DNA of 64,000 bases, taken from contig NC_082417.1 of NCBI RefSeq assembly GCF_004011695.2, positions 1,054,001-1,118,000 on the forward strand, in the 5' to 3' direction. Under the pieces are notes generated by a model. The model had not been told where the DNA came from. It worked only from the letters and a program-made list of their open reading frames with translations, and did not search any database. This document shows positions 21,722-33,155 of this stretch, in pieces. Numbering within the stretch: position 1 is the first letter of the stretch; every line of letters starts with the position of its first letter. The position numbers and the translations under genes are program-made. Origin of the DNA: Ascochyta rabiei (taxonomy: Eukaryota; Ascomycota; Dothideomycetes; Pleosporales; Didymellaceae).

Positions 21722-24700
21722 CTCACCGACCCCTCGCAGCCTACTCGAGTGCCTAGGAAAACACAAGCTCAGGCACAGCAAAGATCACAACGATAGTCTT
21801 CATCGACACGGCTACAAGATTTCCAGCGTGTTTCCTTCGGAGTTCTTCACCTTACGGAGTCGGAGCATCATCGGCGTTCTATATCACTACACCGCACATC
21901 TAGCACGACCGAAATTTGGCTTCAGCATCACCTCATGGTTTCCACTTTTCCTCCACTAGCCCTGCAATTTGCAACGACTGCAATCTCGTACAAGTCGGTC
22001 AACCACACAACTCGTGTCCCAACCTCACTATGCGAACTCCAGACGACGACTGTCTGCTTGGCCATTGGACGGGGCTGGCGTGTACTTTCCTTCTCTGCTT
22101 TTTCAGATCGCCCACACCCAAGCGCTGGAGTGTATGGCCGGACCAATCGCTTATAGATACCAAGTACCCCATTTCTGTCACCCCAGTGTCTATTGCATCT
22201 CGCCTGTCTATAGCTTGGTACCAAGCGCTCCGCCTACTGGCGTTGAGCGAGACAGATGACGAGCCCCTCACATAGATAGCTAAAATGAAGAAAATACCAT
22301 ACTACATCACGTTACTCCACATGCTCCAGGGCAGCTCTCACTTTCGCACGTGCCAACACTCACCTCCCTCGAACTGCCCTCTTCGGTGCCGACTTTGCCG
22401 CGCCACTCAAGTTGCAGTTCCACTACTGCTCTCTCATTTGATCCCAACGAACCTATGTGTACATGTTGGCCGCAAGTGTACAGCCTCACATCCCGAACGA
22501 CCCCTTCCAACCACGTTTTCTCTGAAGCAGAAGGGGCAGCAATAGTGGACATCGCTCCGGCCCGCAATGCACCCCTCACCTATCGTCCTCTCAAACCTGC
22601 TGGCAGCCCTCCCAATCAGTCGCTATCAATGCCGCACCTTACCAACCTTTGCCATTCTGCAGGCGATCAAATTCTGAAGAAGCCACGCCAAGCCTACAAC
22701 GCTAGATGGTGCTTGACTGACTCCACAATTGCTTTCGCTGGCGTCCCACAATCACATCCAGGATAGGTGGTAATTTGAAGATCGCCTTGCCACGTTCTGC
22801 TTCGGGGAGATGTCCGCCTACCAGCAATGTCAGAGCAATCTTGGCGTAGGTGAATTGTTTGTCAAGGCGCACCACGCCGGCTGTGGAAGAATGTCTGTGG
22901 AGTCGATGCATGTACTATGGTACCCAGCATAAGTTTCGTGTGGTGGGGAAGTAACCAAACATCACATACGGAGTGGCCCAACTGAGTAGAGTATTTAAGG
23001 TTCTACCTGTTTTTTTACATGAAACAGCGTAGATCTGTCTTCACCAGCATCTTTAAGTTTTCAGCAATGAAAACATGTATGTAAAGCACAGCAATGTTAA
23101 ATTCAGCTAATGCGACATATTCCGCCAAGCATCCCTGGTTACGTCCCCACTCACAAAACTTATACTAGGTACCATAGTACGTGCGCGACGTCGTTGTGCA
23201 TGTCGCGCTCACTGTACGGCGGTACTACTCACGGGGCCGAAGAAGCAAGAGACACAGCACAACGACGCGGGTTGGCGCCCCTGCGTGAATGCAACTCGAA
23301 AAAGCAGCAGCCTCGTACTCTCTTTGTTCCTATTTTTGCAATGGCATGTGCACAGACAGGCTCGCCTGAACACAAAAAGTCAAAGGAGCATCCGAGTTCC
23401 GATCGTGCCGTGCCCTGCACCCAGGACTGCCACGAGCGCGATGTATTCCCGACAAGGTAAAAACTACGTTCAATAGTGTGATCGATGGTGTGTTGGCGTT
23501 GGTCAGCGCATTCCTATCAGTGGATATGGAAACTTCTGTTATGCAGGGTGAACGGACAACCGCCCCCGGATCTCCAGAGAAGTGTTCGAGAAGAGCGGTG
23601 GCTGCTTGCGCATCAGCGACTTCGACCTCTGCGACTGGGTTCTCAAAGACACCGGTAACATTAACAACATAGTCAAGTTGCAATGCTCACGTCAGGAAAA
23701 GTATCGTAACGGGTCGGCAACAATTCGCCGAGTCCTAGCCCGTGTTCGTTTCTAATGGCTCCACATTTTGGTGCTGTACGAGCGGAACACCAGTCACCGC
23801 TCCTCTCACATAGCAAGGGTTGATAACAGCAGACTCAAGCTCCAACCAGACATCAAAACGAGCTATCTTTCTAAAAATCATTGGAACACCCCCAACTGTT
23901 CGTTGGCTTATTGATACCCACACTCAACTGCCGCTTCAAGAATACGAGGGACAAGCCCATACGAAATGTGAAAACGTAAATAGCGTCATCGTCCTAGCAA
24001 CGCACGGAAACAGTAACAACAGCTGCAGTCATCAGGTGATCACAGTTAGCAAGCCACCACGAGGAACGATTCGGACAGGCCAAGCGATGGTGAGATGGCT
24101 GTTGTTTAGCTCGCTTCAACTTTCTCCGGAGCTACCGCGCAAGAAACAGTAGAGAACTACATTTGCTGCTCGTCTCACATAAGCCCTCAAGACGGCAAGC
24201 AACTATGACAGTTGTCGCCATTACCGGCCCGTCTCTTCAGGTGCAAGCAAGTATTCATGGTATCATCGCAGATTCGTTCGATGCGGACACCCAATGTGAA
24301 ACCCAGCAACTCTACGCGCAACCTGCCAGTCAAGCAGCGAATTGGCAAGCGAACCTGGAATTCGATGTTGGAACATCGTTCGGTTATTACGTCAGTGGCG
24401 CCAGCAGCCGCTCGCTAGCACAAATCGAGGGTGTTAACTAGATGTGGACGAATACTTTCACTCCCATGCAACATCGATTAGCATCTTCGAATCGTCGCTG
24501 TTGGCTACAAGTATCATGATCAACAGAAACGCAAAAGCGAATTCTCAAGGACTGTCCGCTCGATCTCCGGAAACGATACAATACAAATCGAGTCTGGACG
24601 TACCCGCTTCCCTAAGCGGACCGAATGCGCAAATCCCAACTTCTGCATCTCCTCATTTTCCCATACTTGACCCCGCAATTGAGCAAGTACCGTTGCTGCG

Positions 24701-25690
24701 CGGCATGTCGATCTTCAAGATAATCTGCAGACCGAAACATCCGTCGCCACATCACCGTTTCTGGCGGCATGTGTACAGGTCCTTACGCGTACAGATTGAT
24801 CATCATCAGCGTGTGCCTCGAGCCTGCGAAGTGCACGCGCGTTAGACTACGAGCGAGCAGCGCAGCCTCTTGTTGGTGATCTATCCATTGAAGAAGACAA
24901 GCACGATACAGCGTCCTACTGCACACCACTGCCACGATACGCGCGTGATTAGGCTTACAACGTAAGGCAGAAATGTGGCTTCCGCCCTTGTTGAACACAG
25001 TCGATATTGGCAACGGCTAGAGCGGCAATGCACCTGATAATTTACGGCGAGCCACTTGGCAATCTTGAATTGCTCAAACTTACAATAAGCGGGTTCTGAC
25101 TGCATCGATAAGCTACGAAGCTGTAACCTAGTACTCCACGTTTCCACAAAAGTATATGCTGAGCAAGCAAGAGAGAGCTTTTGCAGGGATAGGGCTAGTC
25201 TATACCCTCTCTACTCAAGATCACATTTTGCCAAGCAGCTTGTGCATTACTAGGCGCAGTACACTGCGAATGTATCTTGGTAACGTCAGGCAGTTCCGTT
25301 CATGTAAAAACACATCTGTATTCGCCACGGCATTCGGAGATCCATATCAAGTAGGGCCACTGTAGTACCATGTTCAATCAGGCTGTCGTGTATGCCAGCT
25401 GTGCTTTGCGTTGAACAACAACGGACATGCAGGTGAGCAGCTCGCTTGCAGCGGTAACGCAAAACGACGAATACTGTAGGCATGGTGATTATTATTTGTA
25501 ACCAATTTCGATATCTTTCCTCGAAGCTCTACTCTGTCAAGATCGCGAAGCACCCTCCATCGTATGTCGTCCTCGTTGCTGTGATCTGGACGGTGTTTTA
25601 TCATGCTCTATGTTCTCGTCTTTGCACCGTGTCCATGCCTACATCGCTTTTTCTCGATCGAACCCCATATAAGTAGTGCATGGGCCACTT
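21722..25690. other. Gene-free interval of 4 kb
   Basis: Several frames of 90-140 codons occur on both strands (for example 22350-22766 plus, 23330-23683 minus and 24163-24441 plus). None has a domain, consistent splicing or a convincing start, and I do not call them. There are no transposase or reverse-transcriptase motifs. Treat it as unannotated sequence that may hide short or highly spliced genes. Confidence 0.4.
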
Positions 25691-26546
25691 TCAAGGACAG
25701 TGCAATGTTTTCTGACGAACCGAAACCTGATAGGTACATGTCTGACAACGCACGGTCGCATTCGGCTTCTTCAGATAAACGTCTGAGCGAACAACAGAGC
25801 TGACCATGCAGCTAGGGCATTTTGAATTGACCATATCATGCGCTAATGCCAACGCCATGTCCGCTCCGAAGACAGGGTTGGAAAATACCAGCTCCCGGTA
25901 TGCTGGAGTGTCTGTGAACTTGCGCTGGCCTTCAAGGAGAATGGATGCAAACAACTTCCCCAAGGGACCACCGACGCTTGCTACGGAGGCGTAGTGGGTG
26001 CTGATAGCAGCTTCGAGGAGCTCGAAAGCATCAATGTTCAATTGGGAACGTACGTCCGCAGTGATAGGGTCGTAAATTCTGGGCACGTCGTATTTGTCAG
26101 CCACAGCATAGACACTGATGGGAATCGTGACGCGCCTCTCTGGGTCGTCCATTGCGAGCTTGATGATCGTATCCGTGTCGTATTGGTAAGTGTAGATGTA
26201 CTTGAGGAGGAACTCGAAATGGTCTGGATCATCGTCGTGGAGCTCGATCACCTGAGTTCCAGCTTCCTGTATGAGAGTCAGGTAGCGTTCTAGCTTTCGC
26301 TTGTATTTTCTGACCTTGAAGCTGCCCTTGAACATTTTGAGGAAGTAGCGAGACTCCAGGCAGAGCACAGCTCTGTGCGCAAAGTACTCGCGGACTTTAC
26401 CGTTGTATACGTGTTTGATTTTCACGTCGGAAAATGCAGGATCGTTGAATAGCCTGATAGTGGTCAGTTTTGGTCTGGATCACTGTGTGCAGGTGCTTGC
26501 CGTGGTAGACTTACTGAGCAGCCGAACGATTGTCGGAGTCGTTCAT
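25691..26546 (-). CDS. BTB/POZ domain protein with C-terminal CxxC pairs
   Basis: Two exons on the minus strand: 26546-26515 (MNDSDNRSAA) and 26453-25691, separated by a 61-bp intron (GTAAGT to TCAG); 264 residues. Splicing yields LFNDPAFSDVKIKHV, the usual start of a BTB domain (SDV motif). It is followed by FAHRAVLCLESRYFLKMFKGSF, an acidic LHDDDPDHFEFLLKYIYT strand-helix, and YAVADKYDVPRI, all standard for BTB proteins of Dothideomycetes. BTB domains dimerise and may recruit Cullin-3; the target here is unknown. At the end, CPSC (223-226) and CQTC (247-250) form a likely zinc-binding knuckle. There is no kelch, MATH or BACK-kelch extension. The frame also stays open around a GTG at 26425, but the spliced start restores the missing first strand. 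Confidence 0.88.
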
Positions 26547-27762
26547 GGTGACTGAGGACCTTATTTCGAACGCTATTCGAATGTTGTGAAGAAGAGAAGG
26601 CTAGGAATGTATGAAGAAGTTTTTGGTGATGTAGCAAACGGAATGCTATTCGAAGTGACACGGCATAGAAGATTCGAGACGCGGTCTTCGACGGCCTGTA
26701 CTACACCATTTGATTTGAACAAGAAGTGATTGAATTGGTGGCGAGTAGTTTGTCTTAGCAAAAGGAACTACTACTTGCAATCAGACTTGTATGAACTTAT
26801 TAGCTATAGCCAACGTGACTGCGCAAGAGTCAAATATGCTACCGTACCCGACGGACACCAACATCTGATAGTGCAATACAATTTATGACCTCCTGCCAAC
26901 GTGAGGAATGACTGATCACCTCAAGCTAGACCCCGCCATTGAGTACCAACGATGAAAGTAAAAAGAGAGACATGGTAAACAATAAGTGCTATTGACCTGG
27001 GCCCTATGTACTGACAAAGCATCTACTATTACCCTACGTGCGCCTGTAAGCGTCCGCAGCAGTGAAGTGCGCATGTAGTGGCGTCTATATAGACCCTTAT
27101 TACATTTCTCCGGTTTCCTTTGACTGGTAAACTCAGATCATGTTCATAGTCCAGCTTCAGAGATTGACGCATGCTCAAGCCTGTGATACTAGCGCTTCAC
27201 CAAGCTTCTTATAGTTACAGAATACTCTGGACATTAGAGCCTGAACAACTTGTTCTTCTTGCTCGAAGACTTCGTTGATCTAAACATTGACCTACTCCGA
27301 GAGGGATTGGGTGCAACGATGATACAGTTATCGCAGCCTGACGAAATGCTGTAGTCTGCAAACTTGTAGAAGGGTTTGTTACTCTTGCAGGTGAGACATA
27401 CATAGGACCTTGCTTGTCGCTTTCTAGTGATGGAGGCTGGAAAATGTTGCTGTTGAAGAAAAGATGAAAGTGCTTTAACTCACGCTCTGATTCGGCTGTG
27501 CGTACAAGCTCGACTTCAACGTACTAAAACGCAGTTCATTCGTTGTCTTCAGAACGTTGAACCAAGATCAGAGAGACAAACACAAGGAAAGCATTCGCGA
27601 CCTTCCATGCTAACACCCTGTTTGTCTTCTCAACGTGCAAGTTTGAGCTAGACTTCTTCTGTATCGTGGAACAAAGGCCAGCCCATTCAGGAGCAAAAAG
27701 AAGTGGTGCGGACAGATCGTATATGATAGATAGATTGATGTGTAGCAAGTGCAAAAAGAATA
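26547..27762. other. Intergenic, 1.2 kb
   Basis: AT-leaning spacer between the BTB gene and the tRNA. Open frames are below 95 codons and featureless. Confidence 0.45.
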
Positions 27763-27857
27763 CTCCCCCGGAAAGGCTCGAACTTTCAACCTCCTGATGT
27801 GCCATCAAGCGGGTACGGATAACAGTCAGACGCGCTAGCCAATTGCGCCACGGAGGA
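27763..27857 (-). tRNA. tRNA-Asn (GUU) with a 21-nt intron
   Basis: Read on the minus strand, the sequence folds as a tRNA of 74 nt plus an intron. The acceptor stem TCCTCCG pairs with CGGGGGA (one G-U pair). The D stem is GCGC/GCGC with loop AATTGGCTA, the anticodon stem TCTGA pairs with TCAGG, the loop is CT-GTT-AA, and the T stem GAAAG pairs with CTTTC around TTCGAGC. The discriminator is G. The intron, 27819-27799, sits at the canonical place one base 3' of the anticodon. The internal A and B boxes for RNA polymerase III are recognisable (TGGCGCAATTGG; GTTCGAGCC). Confidence 0.9.
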
Positions 27858-28325
27858 TTTGATCTTGAAGATCAGTGGCAACTGTTGTTATTTGCTTGAT
27901 GGAAATGGCATTTACTTTGTATTATATATCGCCGTATCCAGCTCGCATGGAGCATCATGTCTCCACCTCGCTTTAGTGCTTCTGAGATCCACTACGGAGA
28001 CGATTATCTGCAGCGTTGGTGATTCGCTCCGTACTCGCTTGTGTGCCCAATCATTACGCATCATTGCTCATTGCGCTATTGGCGGAAAACCTTCGTCACC
28101 AGACATATTAGCAGATATCGAAGATCGCCTGCGCTCGACGTGACATAACATTGTGCGACCGCCGGCGCCTGAATATTCGCTACATATGTTGGACGGTATA
28201 AATTTCCGAGACTGTGAAGAAGAACCCCTGAGACACCGCCGTTTTGTGCGCTAAAATACTCCACTCGCTATGCTTCGTAAGAGACAGTCATTGCTCTGGG
28301 GGGAAGAACAACATCGCAAAGCATC
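27858..28325. other. Intergenic
   Basis: Spacer between the tRNA and the BRCT gene; one 94-codon frame without features. Nothing else is seen. Confidence 0.45.
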
Positions 28326-30214
28326 TCAAGTGCTCTTCCTAGGTCCCTTCCTCCTCGAGCCACTGGCAGGCTTCGCTATGATCTTGAATTCGTCGCTGTC
28401 AAGGTCGAGAGTGCCGCGCAGAATGCTGTTAGTCAGCAGGTCCTTGTGATAGCACGTCTCGCCGTCTTCGACCATTCTGTCGGCGTCCGGGTCCTCCTCT
28501 TCCTTTGCAAGCACAATAATCTTGCCACTCTTGTCAGTTCGCTTTGACACAACCTTTGCACCCACTGTCTGACACACTCGGTCCATCTCGCGAAAGTTGG
28601 TGTATGTCTTCCTCAGCGCGGGTGTGAAGTAGATTGTGTAACCCTTGAATGGAGTCTGCGCTACACCCCACACTTTCTCAAGGTCAAACCCCCAATCTTT
28701 CTCCTGTTGAGCAACGGAAGGTTTGTACGACGACAGGTCGAGGAACGCTTCAGACTTGGCAGATTCGGATAGCCATCTGTCAGACACGATGGGAATACCA
28801 AGCGCAATCGCTTGGATGACTTTCATAGTCTTGGCCAGGCCGACGTCTCGCACGCTGCATTCTGTCAGTACTTAATCAATACGGTAACTGAGTTGCTAGA
28901 CAAGTAGCTCTAGGCTCACATACCATAACACATTGCATTTGTCCTCGACAGAAGCGACAAGTGTGCCTCCATGTTTTCGCAGGAACTTGATTGTCGGACT
29001 CCCATCTTTTAAGGCCGAGTTACTCGTAGCAACCCGAGGTGGCTCACCTTCATACGCCACAGCGGTTGTAGCCGTTGCAGAGCGCTGAGAGCTCATTTCC
29101 GACTTGGATGGCGTTGTCTCTGGGAGCTCTAGCACTCGCCTTTTTCCTTTTGTCGAGTAGCTCTTGCAAGAAAGGTCGGCATTAATGTCATTAAACGGAC
29201 TGTTTTGCACGATGTCACCTTCGACTTCCTTATTGGGCACCGCCCTTCTCGCTCGCTTGGCCGACCGACCTTCCGCAGACAGGTGAGGCTCTGGTGAACT
29301 AACAGGACTCGCGCGTTTCTTCGACTGCCGACCGCCGACTCTGACCTCAGGAGAGCCCTGTGGTCGCTTTCGATCTGTAATGGATTCGACGTCGAAAGAC
29401 TCCTGCACAGTGCTTTTTGGTGACTGGCCGGTTCGAGCTGTGGAGAAGGTCTCAGCGAGAGCAATCGCTGCAGGTGGTGGTGACATAGACTTTACAAGTC
29501 CACCTTCGGTCTCGGGGGCAGGGTCGTACTCGTTCACTCCTAACATACGATCGGTTGTCGGAGTTTCCTGTACGAGAAGGGAGCGCTGTTCAGGAAGCCG
29601 CGGCGTGGCAGAAGGTTGCGACTTGGTTGGCTGGGTCACAGGCTGCGTAACAGGAACCTCGGTGATTGTATCATCCAGAGTTGCTTCATCCTCCGTCTCG
29701 TCTCCAGGAGTATCAGCTACTGCATCCTTGGACTCAAAGGGTTCGACGTCGTCAAGTCCGGCAGCTGATGAGTTTACTTGCACTTCTGGCGCACGGTACA
29801 TACATGCCACACTGTCGGTAACATTCGGTGAAGTGATGACATCCCCGTTCCTCAAAATGATAATCTCAGATCGGCCATCAGAAAGGGGCTCAAGCTGATA
29901 CTTGACATCTCGCGGATCTGCAACCACCGAAGAGTGCAAGTCGGTTTGTGAGTGGCCAGGGAAGACAAGTAGCGTATCAACAGCTTGCAGCTTGGCGCCA
30001 CCAGGTTCAATTGCTGCCCAGGTTAGTATGAGATGCAGGACTCTGCAGGGATACGCGTACTGATGCGTCCGAGCTTGCTATCGTTCGGGAGAAGGCAACG
30101 GTCTGTCACCAACGTGAGTTTGCCGTGCCTTTGGACGAGATACGTCGCGTGTCCAATTGCCAAAGAAATTCTGCATACACATGCACCTCCCACTCGGCGC
30201 TGTTCCAGGTCCAT
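28326..30214 (-). CDS. Tandem-BRCT protein, possibly MDC1/Mdb1-like
   Basis: Three exons on the minus strand, 30214-30061, 30013-28924 and 28854-28326, give about 590 residues. Introns are 47 bp (GTACGC, CTAAC branch, GGCAG) and 69 bp (GTATGT to TGCAG). Residues about 390-590 form two BRCT repeats: FLRKHGGTLVASV, then ALGIPIVSDRWLSESAK with the conserved Trp, and a second repeat starting FKGYTIYFTPALRKTY. Paired C-terminal BRCT repeats bind phosphoserine peptides such as phosphorylated H2A. The middle is a long acidic Ser/Thr/Pro/Gln-rich linker with basic patches (RSAKRARRAVPNK) that look like nuclear localisation signals. The N-terminal 130 residues could be an FHA-like beta domain, but I cannot confirm it. 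Domain order fits DNA-damage mediators of the MDC1/Mdb1/Brc1 type. The 5' exon is the least certain part. It diverges from the Ste2 gene. Confidence 0.82.
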
Positions 30215-31117
30215 GTCGAAGCTTTGGATTTCCAGACGCGTCGTGGCGGAAAGTGGTAGGCAACGAGTGCTATTGCGCTAACCACATTGGGTTGAACGCG
30301 GCTTCCTCGTGTCACAACACTGCACGTCCGCCTCATCCATTGACGCACTCCTATTGATCAGGTGACCTCGAATGCGTGCCTCTTTTTGGTCTTTCGCAGC
30401 CTTAGGCGAAGGTCTCACTAAGTTGGCCCTCACGCCTCGACGGACAATAGTAAGCTCCACCGCGCTATCTCGCAACCACAAATTCGAAACCGGAATGACC
30501 ACATCTACCAAGCTCTGACAATATTCCGATTGCTTCCGTGAGTTCTCGCGAGACACAATACATGAGTTTCCCATAGGATTGGATCTGCTTTGCCTCACGG
30601 TGTTTGCGGTGAGCTGAGCGTCCCGTACTATGAGGTGAAGATGATCGAGGAACAATAGTTAGGTCCGGATCTGTCTGAGGTAACTGTGCTCACGACGAAA
30701 ATGTCTCGCTGAGCACACGGTATAGGCAGCTCATCACAGTCGCGAAGCAGCATCTATGGTTTGCTATTGTCGCCATCACTTTTTTTACTGCTCGCCGACA
30801 ATGCTTAGCTGAAAATCTAACGTTAGTCCTTGGAGCATCTAAAGATATTGTGTTCTACTAGTGACTGATTACCGCTTCCCGAAAAGCTCTGTTAATTGAC
30901 TTGCGCAGTCTCTCTTCCATCTACTGCTGTTATATTCTCTTCTTCCAAATCCAAACACCGGTCTGCGCTCTTCCACCAGTCACCCTTGCGGCAGTTTGAA
31001 GCGCGTCTCTTTGTTCCAACACAAACTATCCCTGTCTCAACAAAAAGCATCTGCTCCAACACTTCGTTCCAGTCCCAATCAACGGCGACATTACACACGC
31101 AAACCACCACGTCAAGC
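30215..31117. promoter_or_regulatory. Divergent intergenic region between BRCT gene and STE2
   Basis: The two genes point away from each other, so both promoters lie here. From about 30895 the plus strand is rich in C/T and A (CTCTCTTCCATCT and similar), typical of fungal leaders just before a start codon. No recognised pheromone-response or other element is asserted. Confidence 0.4.
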
Positions 31118-32331
31118 ATGGAGGACGCAGTACAGTCGATGGCGGTCGACCCCGCGAAGCAGCCAGTCACACTCCGCTACCCAGATGGCTCGACCTTCGA
31201 AGTTGATATGGAGCTGATCAACAGGTATCGACTTTACAGCGCCCGGCTGGCCATCAGCTACGGCACTCAGCTTGGGTCAACTGTTCTTCTTCTGGTAGTT
31301 CTTCTCCTTCTGACCAGACCTGAGAAGAGAAAGTCTTCTATCTTCATCCTCAACGCCCTTTGCCTCACTGGCAACAGTGTTCGATGCATCTTAACTTGTT
31401 GTTTCGTTACTGGCAACCTGTTGCATCCGTACACCCAGCTTTCAGGAGACCCCAGCCTAACCACTGCTTCGGATCTCGCTGTCTCGATCACCAGCACTAC
31501 CCTGAGCTTCATTGTCACGGCCCTCGTTATGGCCTCGCTCAGCTTACAGGTTTGGGTAGTTTGCGTCACAACGGGAAAGCTCCATCGCATCCTGATCATG
31601 GGTACCACGACCACGGTGGCCTTGATTTCTGTTGGCTACAAGTTCGCCTTCATGATCACATCCAACCGAGCAACGATGAGTCTTATGTCCCTCACACCTG
31701 ATGATAGGATTGGCTCTGGATCTTACATCACGCAAGCCATAGCTATCTTGCTCTACAGCTGCGTTTTCATTTGGAAACTGGGCTATGCCATCGCGCAGCG
31801 ACGCCGTCTCAAGATGCTACAATTCGGACCGATGCAGATTGTCTTTATCATGGGCTGCCAGACAATGGTCATTCCGGGTATGTCTTCCCGTCCATACAGC
31901 ATCGAACTCACTAACGTTTGCTAGGCATATTCTCGACCCTCCAGTTCCACCGTCTTGTTCTCGAAGCAGTCCCCGAGATCGGCACAATGGTGCTTACCGT
32001 CGTCTGCATCTTCTTGCCTTTGTCAGCCATCTGGGCAGGTGTTGCCAACGACTCCGCTCTTGCCTATCGGGGACGGAATGGGCATCAACACTTGATGAAT
32101 AGCCAATCCGGTCGAGGCTCATCAACCCTAGCAACCAGCGACAGCACGACAGCCTTCGAGAAGAGCCGACAAATGAGCTGCTCCGCTTGCACCCACCCGA
32201 AAAAGCGTGAGGAATTTGATACGCCTGAGCCGAGCCCTACTGGGAAGAGGAGTGCCGCTGGGGACAATGGTATCCATGTCGGTCGCGAGTTCACTGTTCG
32301 CCACGAAGATATCGCTTTGGAGCATTTCTGA
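31118..32331 (+). CDS. STE2: Ste2-type pheromone receptor (GPCR)
   Basis: Seven-transmembrane receptor for the alpha-factor-like peptide pheromone, signalling through a G protein at the plasma membrane. Exons 31118-31877 and 31925-32331 are joined over a 47-bp intron (GTATGT, CTAAC branch, GCTAG); 388 residues. An N-terminal extracellular part is followed by hydrophobic helices beginning GSTVLLLVVLLLLTRPEKRKS, with others at SFIVTALVMASLSLQVWVVC and ITQAIAILLYSCVFIWKLGYA. The junction forms MGCQTMVIPGIFSTLQF, the helix-6 region with the characteristic family proline. The C-terminal tail after about residue 305 is polar and Ser/Thr-rich, as needed for phosphorylation and desensitisation. The frame is open upstream of 31118, but the next in-frame ATG lies before a low-complexity leader; MEDAVQSM at 31118 was preferred. 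Confidence 0.92.
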
Positions 32332-33155
32332 AACGATGTGCCACTTGCATCTTGGCCGGTAGCGACTTCAAGGCTTGTCTACTCTACAGCATTACTAGCA
32401 AACTTTTCTTCACGGCTCTCAGGGGGCTACATCTTGTAATCACCCTTCCATTTTCATGTACTGCAGGAAATAGTGGAGGAGCCAGTGAACAGGGGGCGCG
32501 AGGGTTGTTCAGGACATATATTACGTTTTTTCCCTTGGCACTTTTATACCAATATGAAATCAACGAGCGTGCGCAACAAGCATTTACTCCCATCTCACAT
32601 TTCATGATCTCACGGCTGGGTAAGCTTTGGCGTTACTTACGGCTTGGTAGCATGCTACGGCGAGCCTATGATTGAGGCTGCCACCACGGTGCTCAACATT
32701 ATCGCATATATCGACCTCTAGCTCTCTCTGCACTCGTCGTAATCATGCCCTGCTACCAAACACGAATTTTTTTGTGAAACAGAAGCGAATACATCCCGAG
32801 CATGAGGCGACAACGTCATCTGCGGGGAATGCGGGGCTCGCAGCCTCCTAACCTCTCACTCGACGCGCAGCCGCAAAGCATGGCGCGACCACCACAACTG
32901 CCGATATGACTACGACTTTCGTCAGCAATCAAAGACAGGCGGCTCGGGCCGATAGTCGCGATGTCCGGCAAGCTTGCAGTTGAGCGTTTAGGCCCATCGC
33001 CTACAAAGAGCTAGATGTGGGGATACGTGTGGAACAAGCTCCTCCTGAACCGACAGCTTAGTCTTGACGACTCCTGTTTTCTACGATAGACCCAACCAGA
33101 ATTTCACTCACGGCAGCCTCCGGTCATACGAATTGATCCAGCTTCTGCATCCGCC
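32332..33155. other. Intergenic
   Basis: Spacer between STE2 and the MetE-like gene; 3' end of the first and promoter of the second. No gene or repeat is seen. Confidence 0.45.

Noticed and set aside
23330..23683. Minus-strand 117-codon frame with a protein-like first half
   Set aside because: The first 70 residues look plausible, but the rest does not; no splice partner or motif was found.
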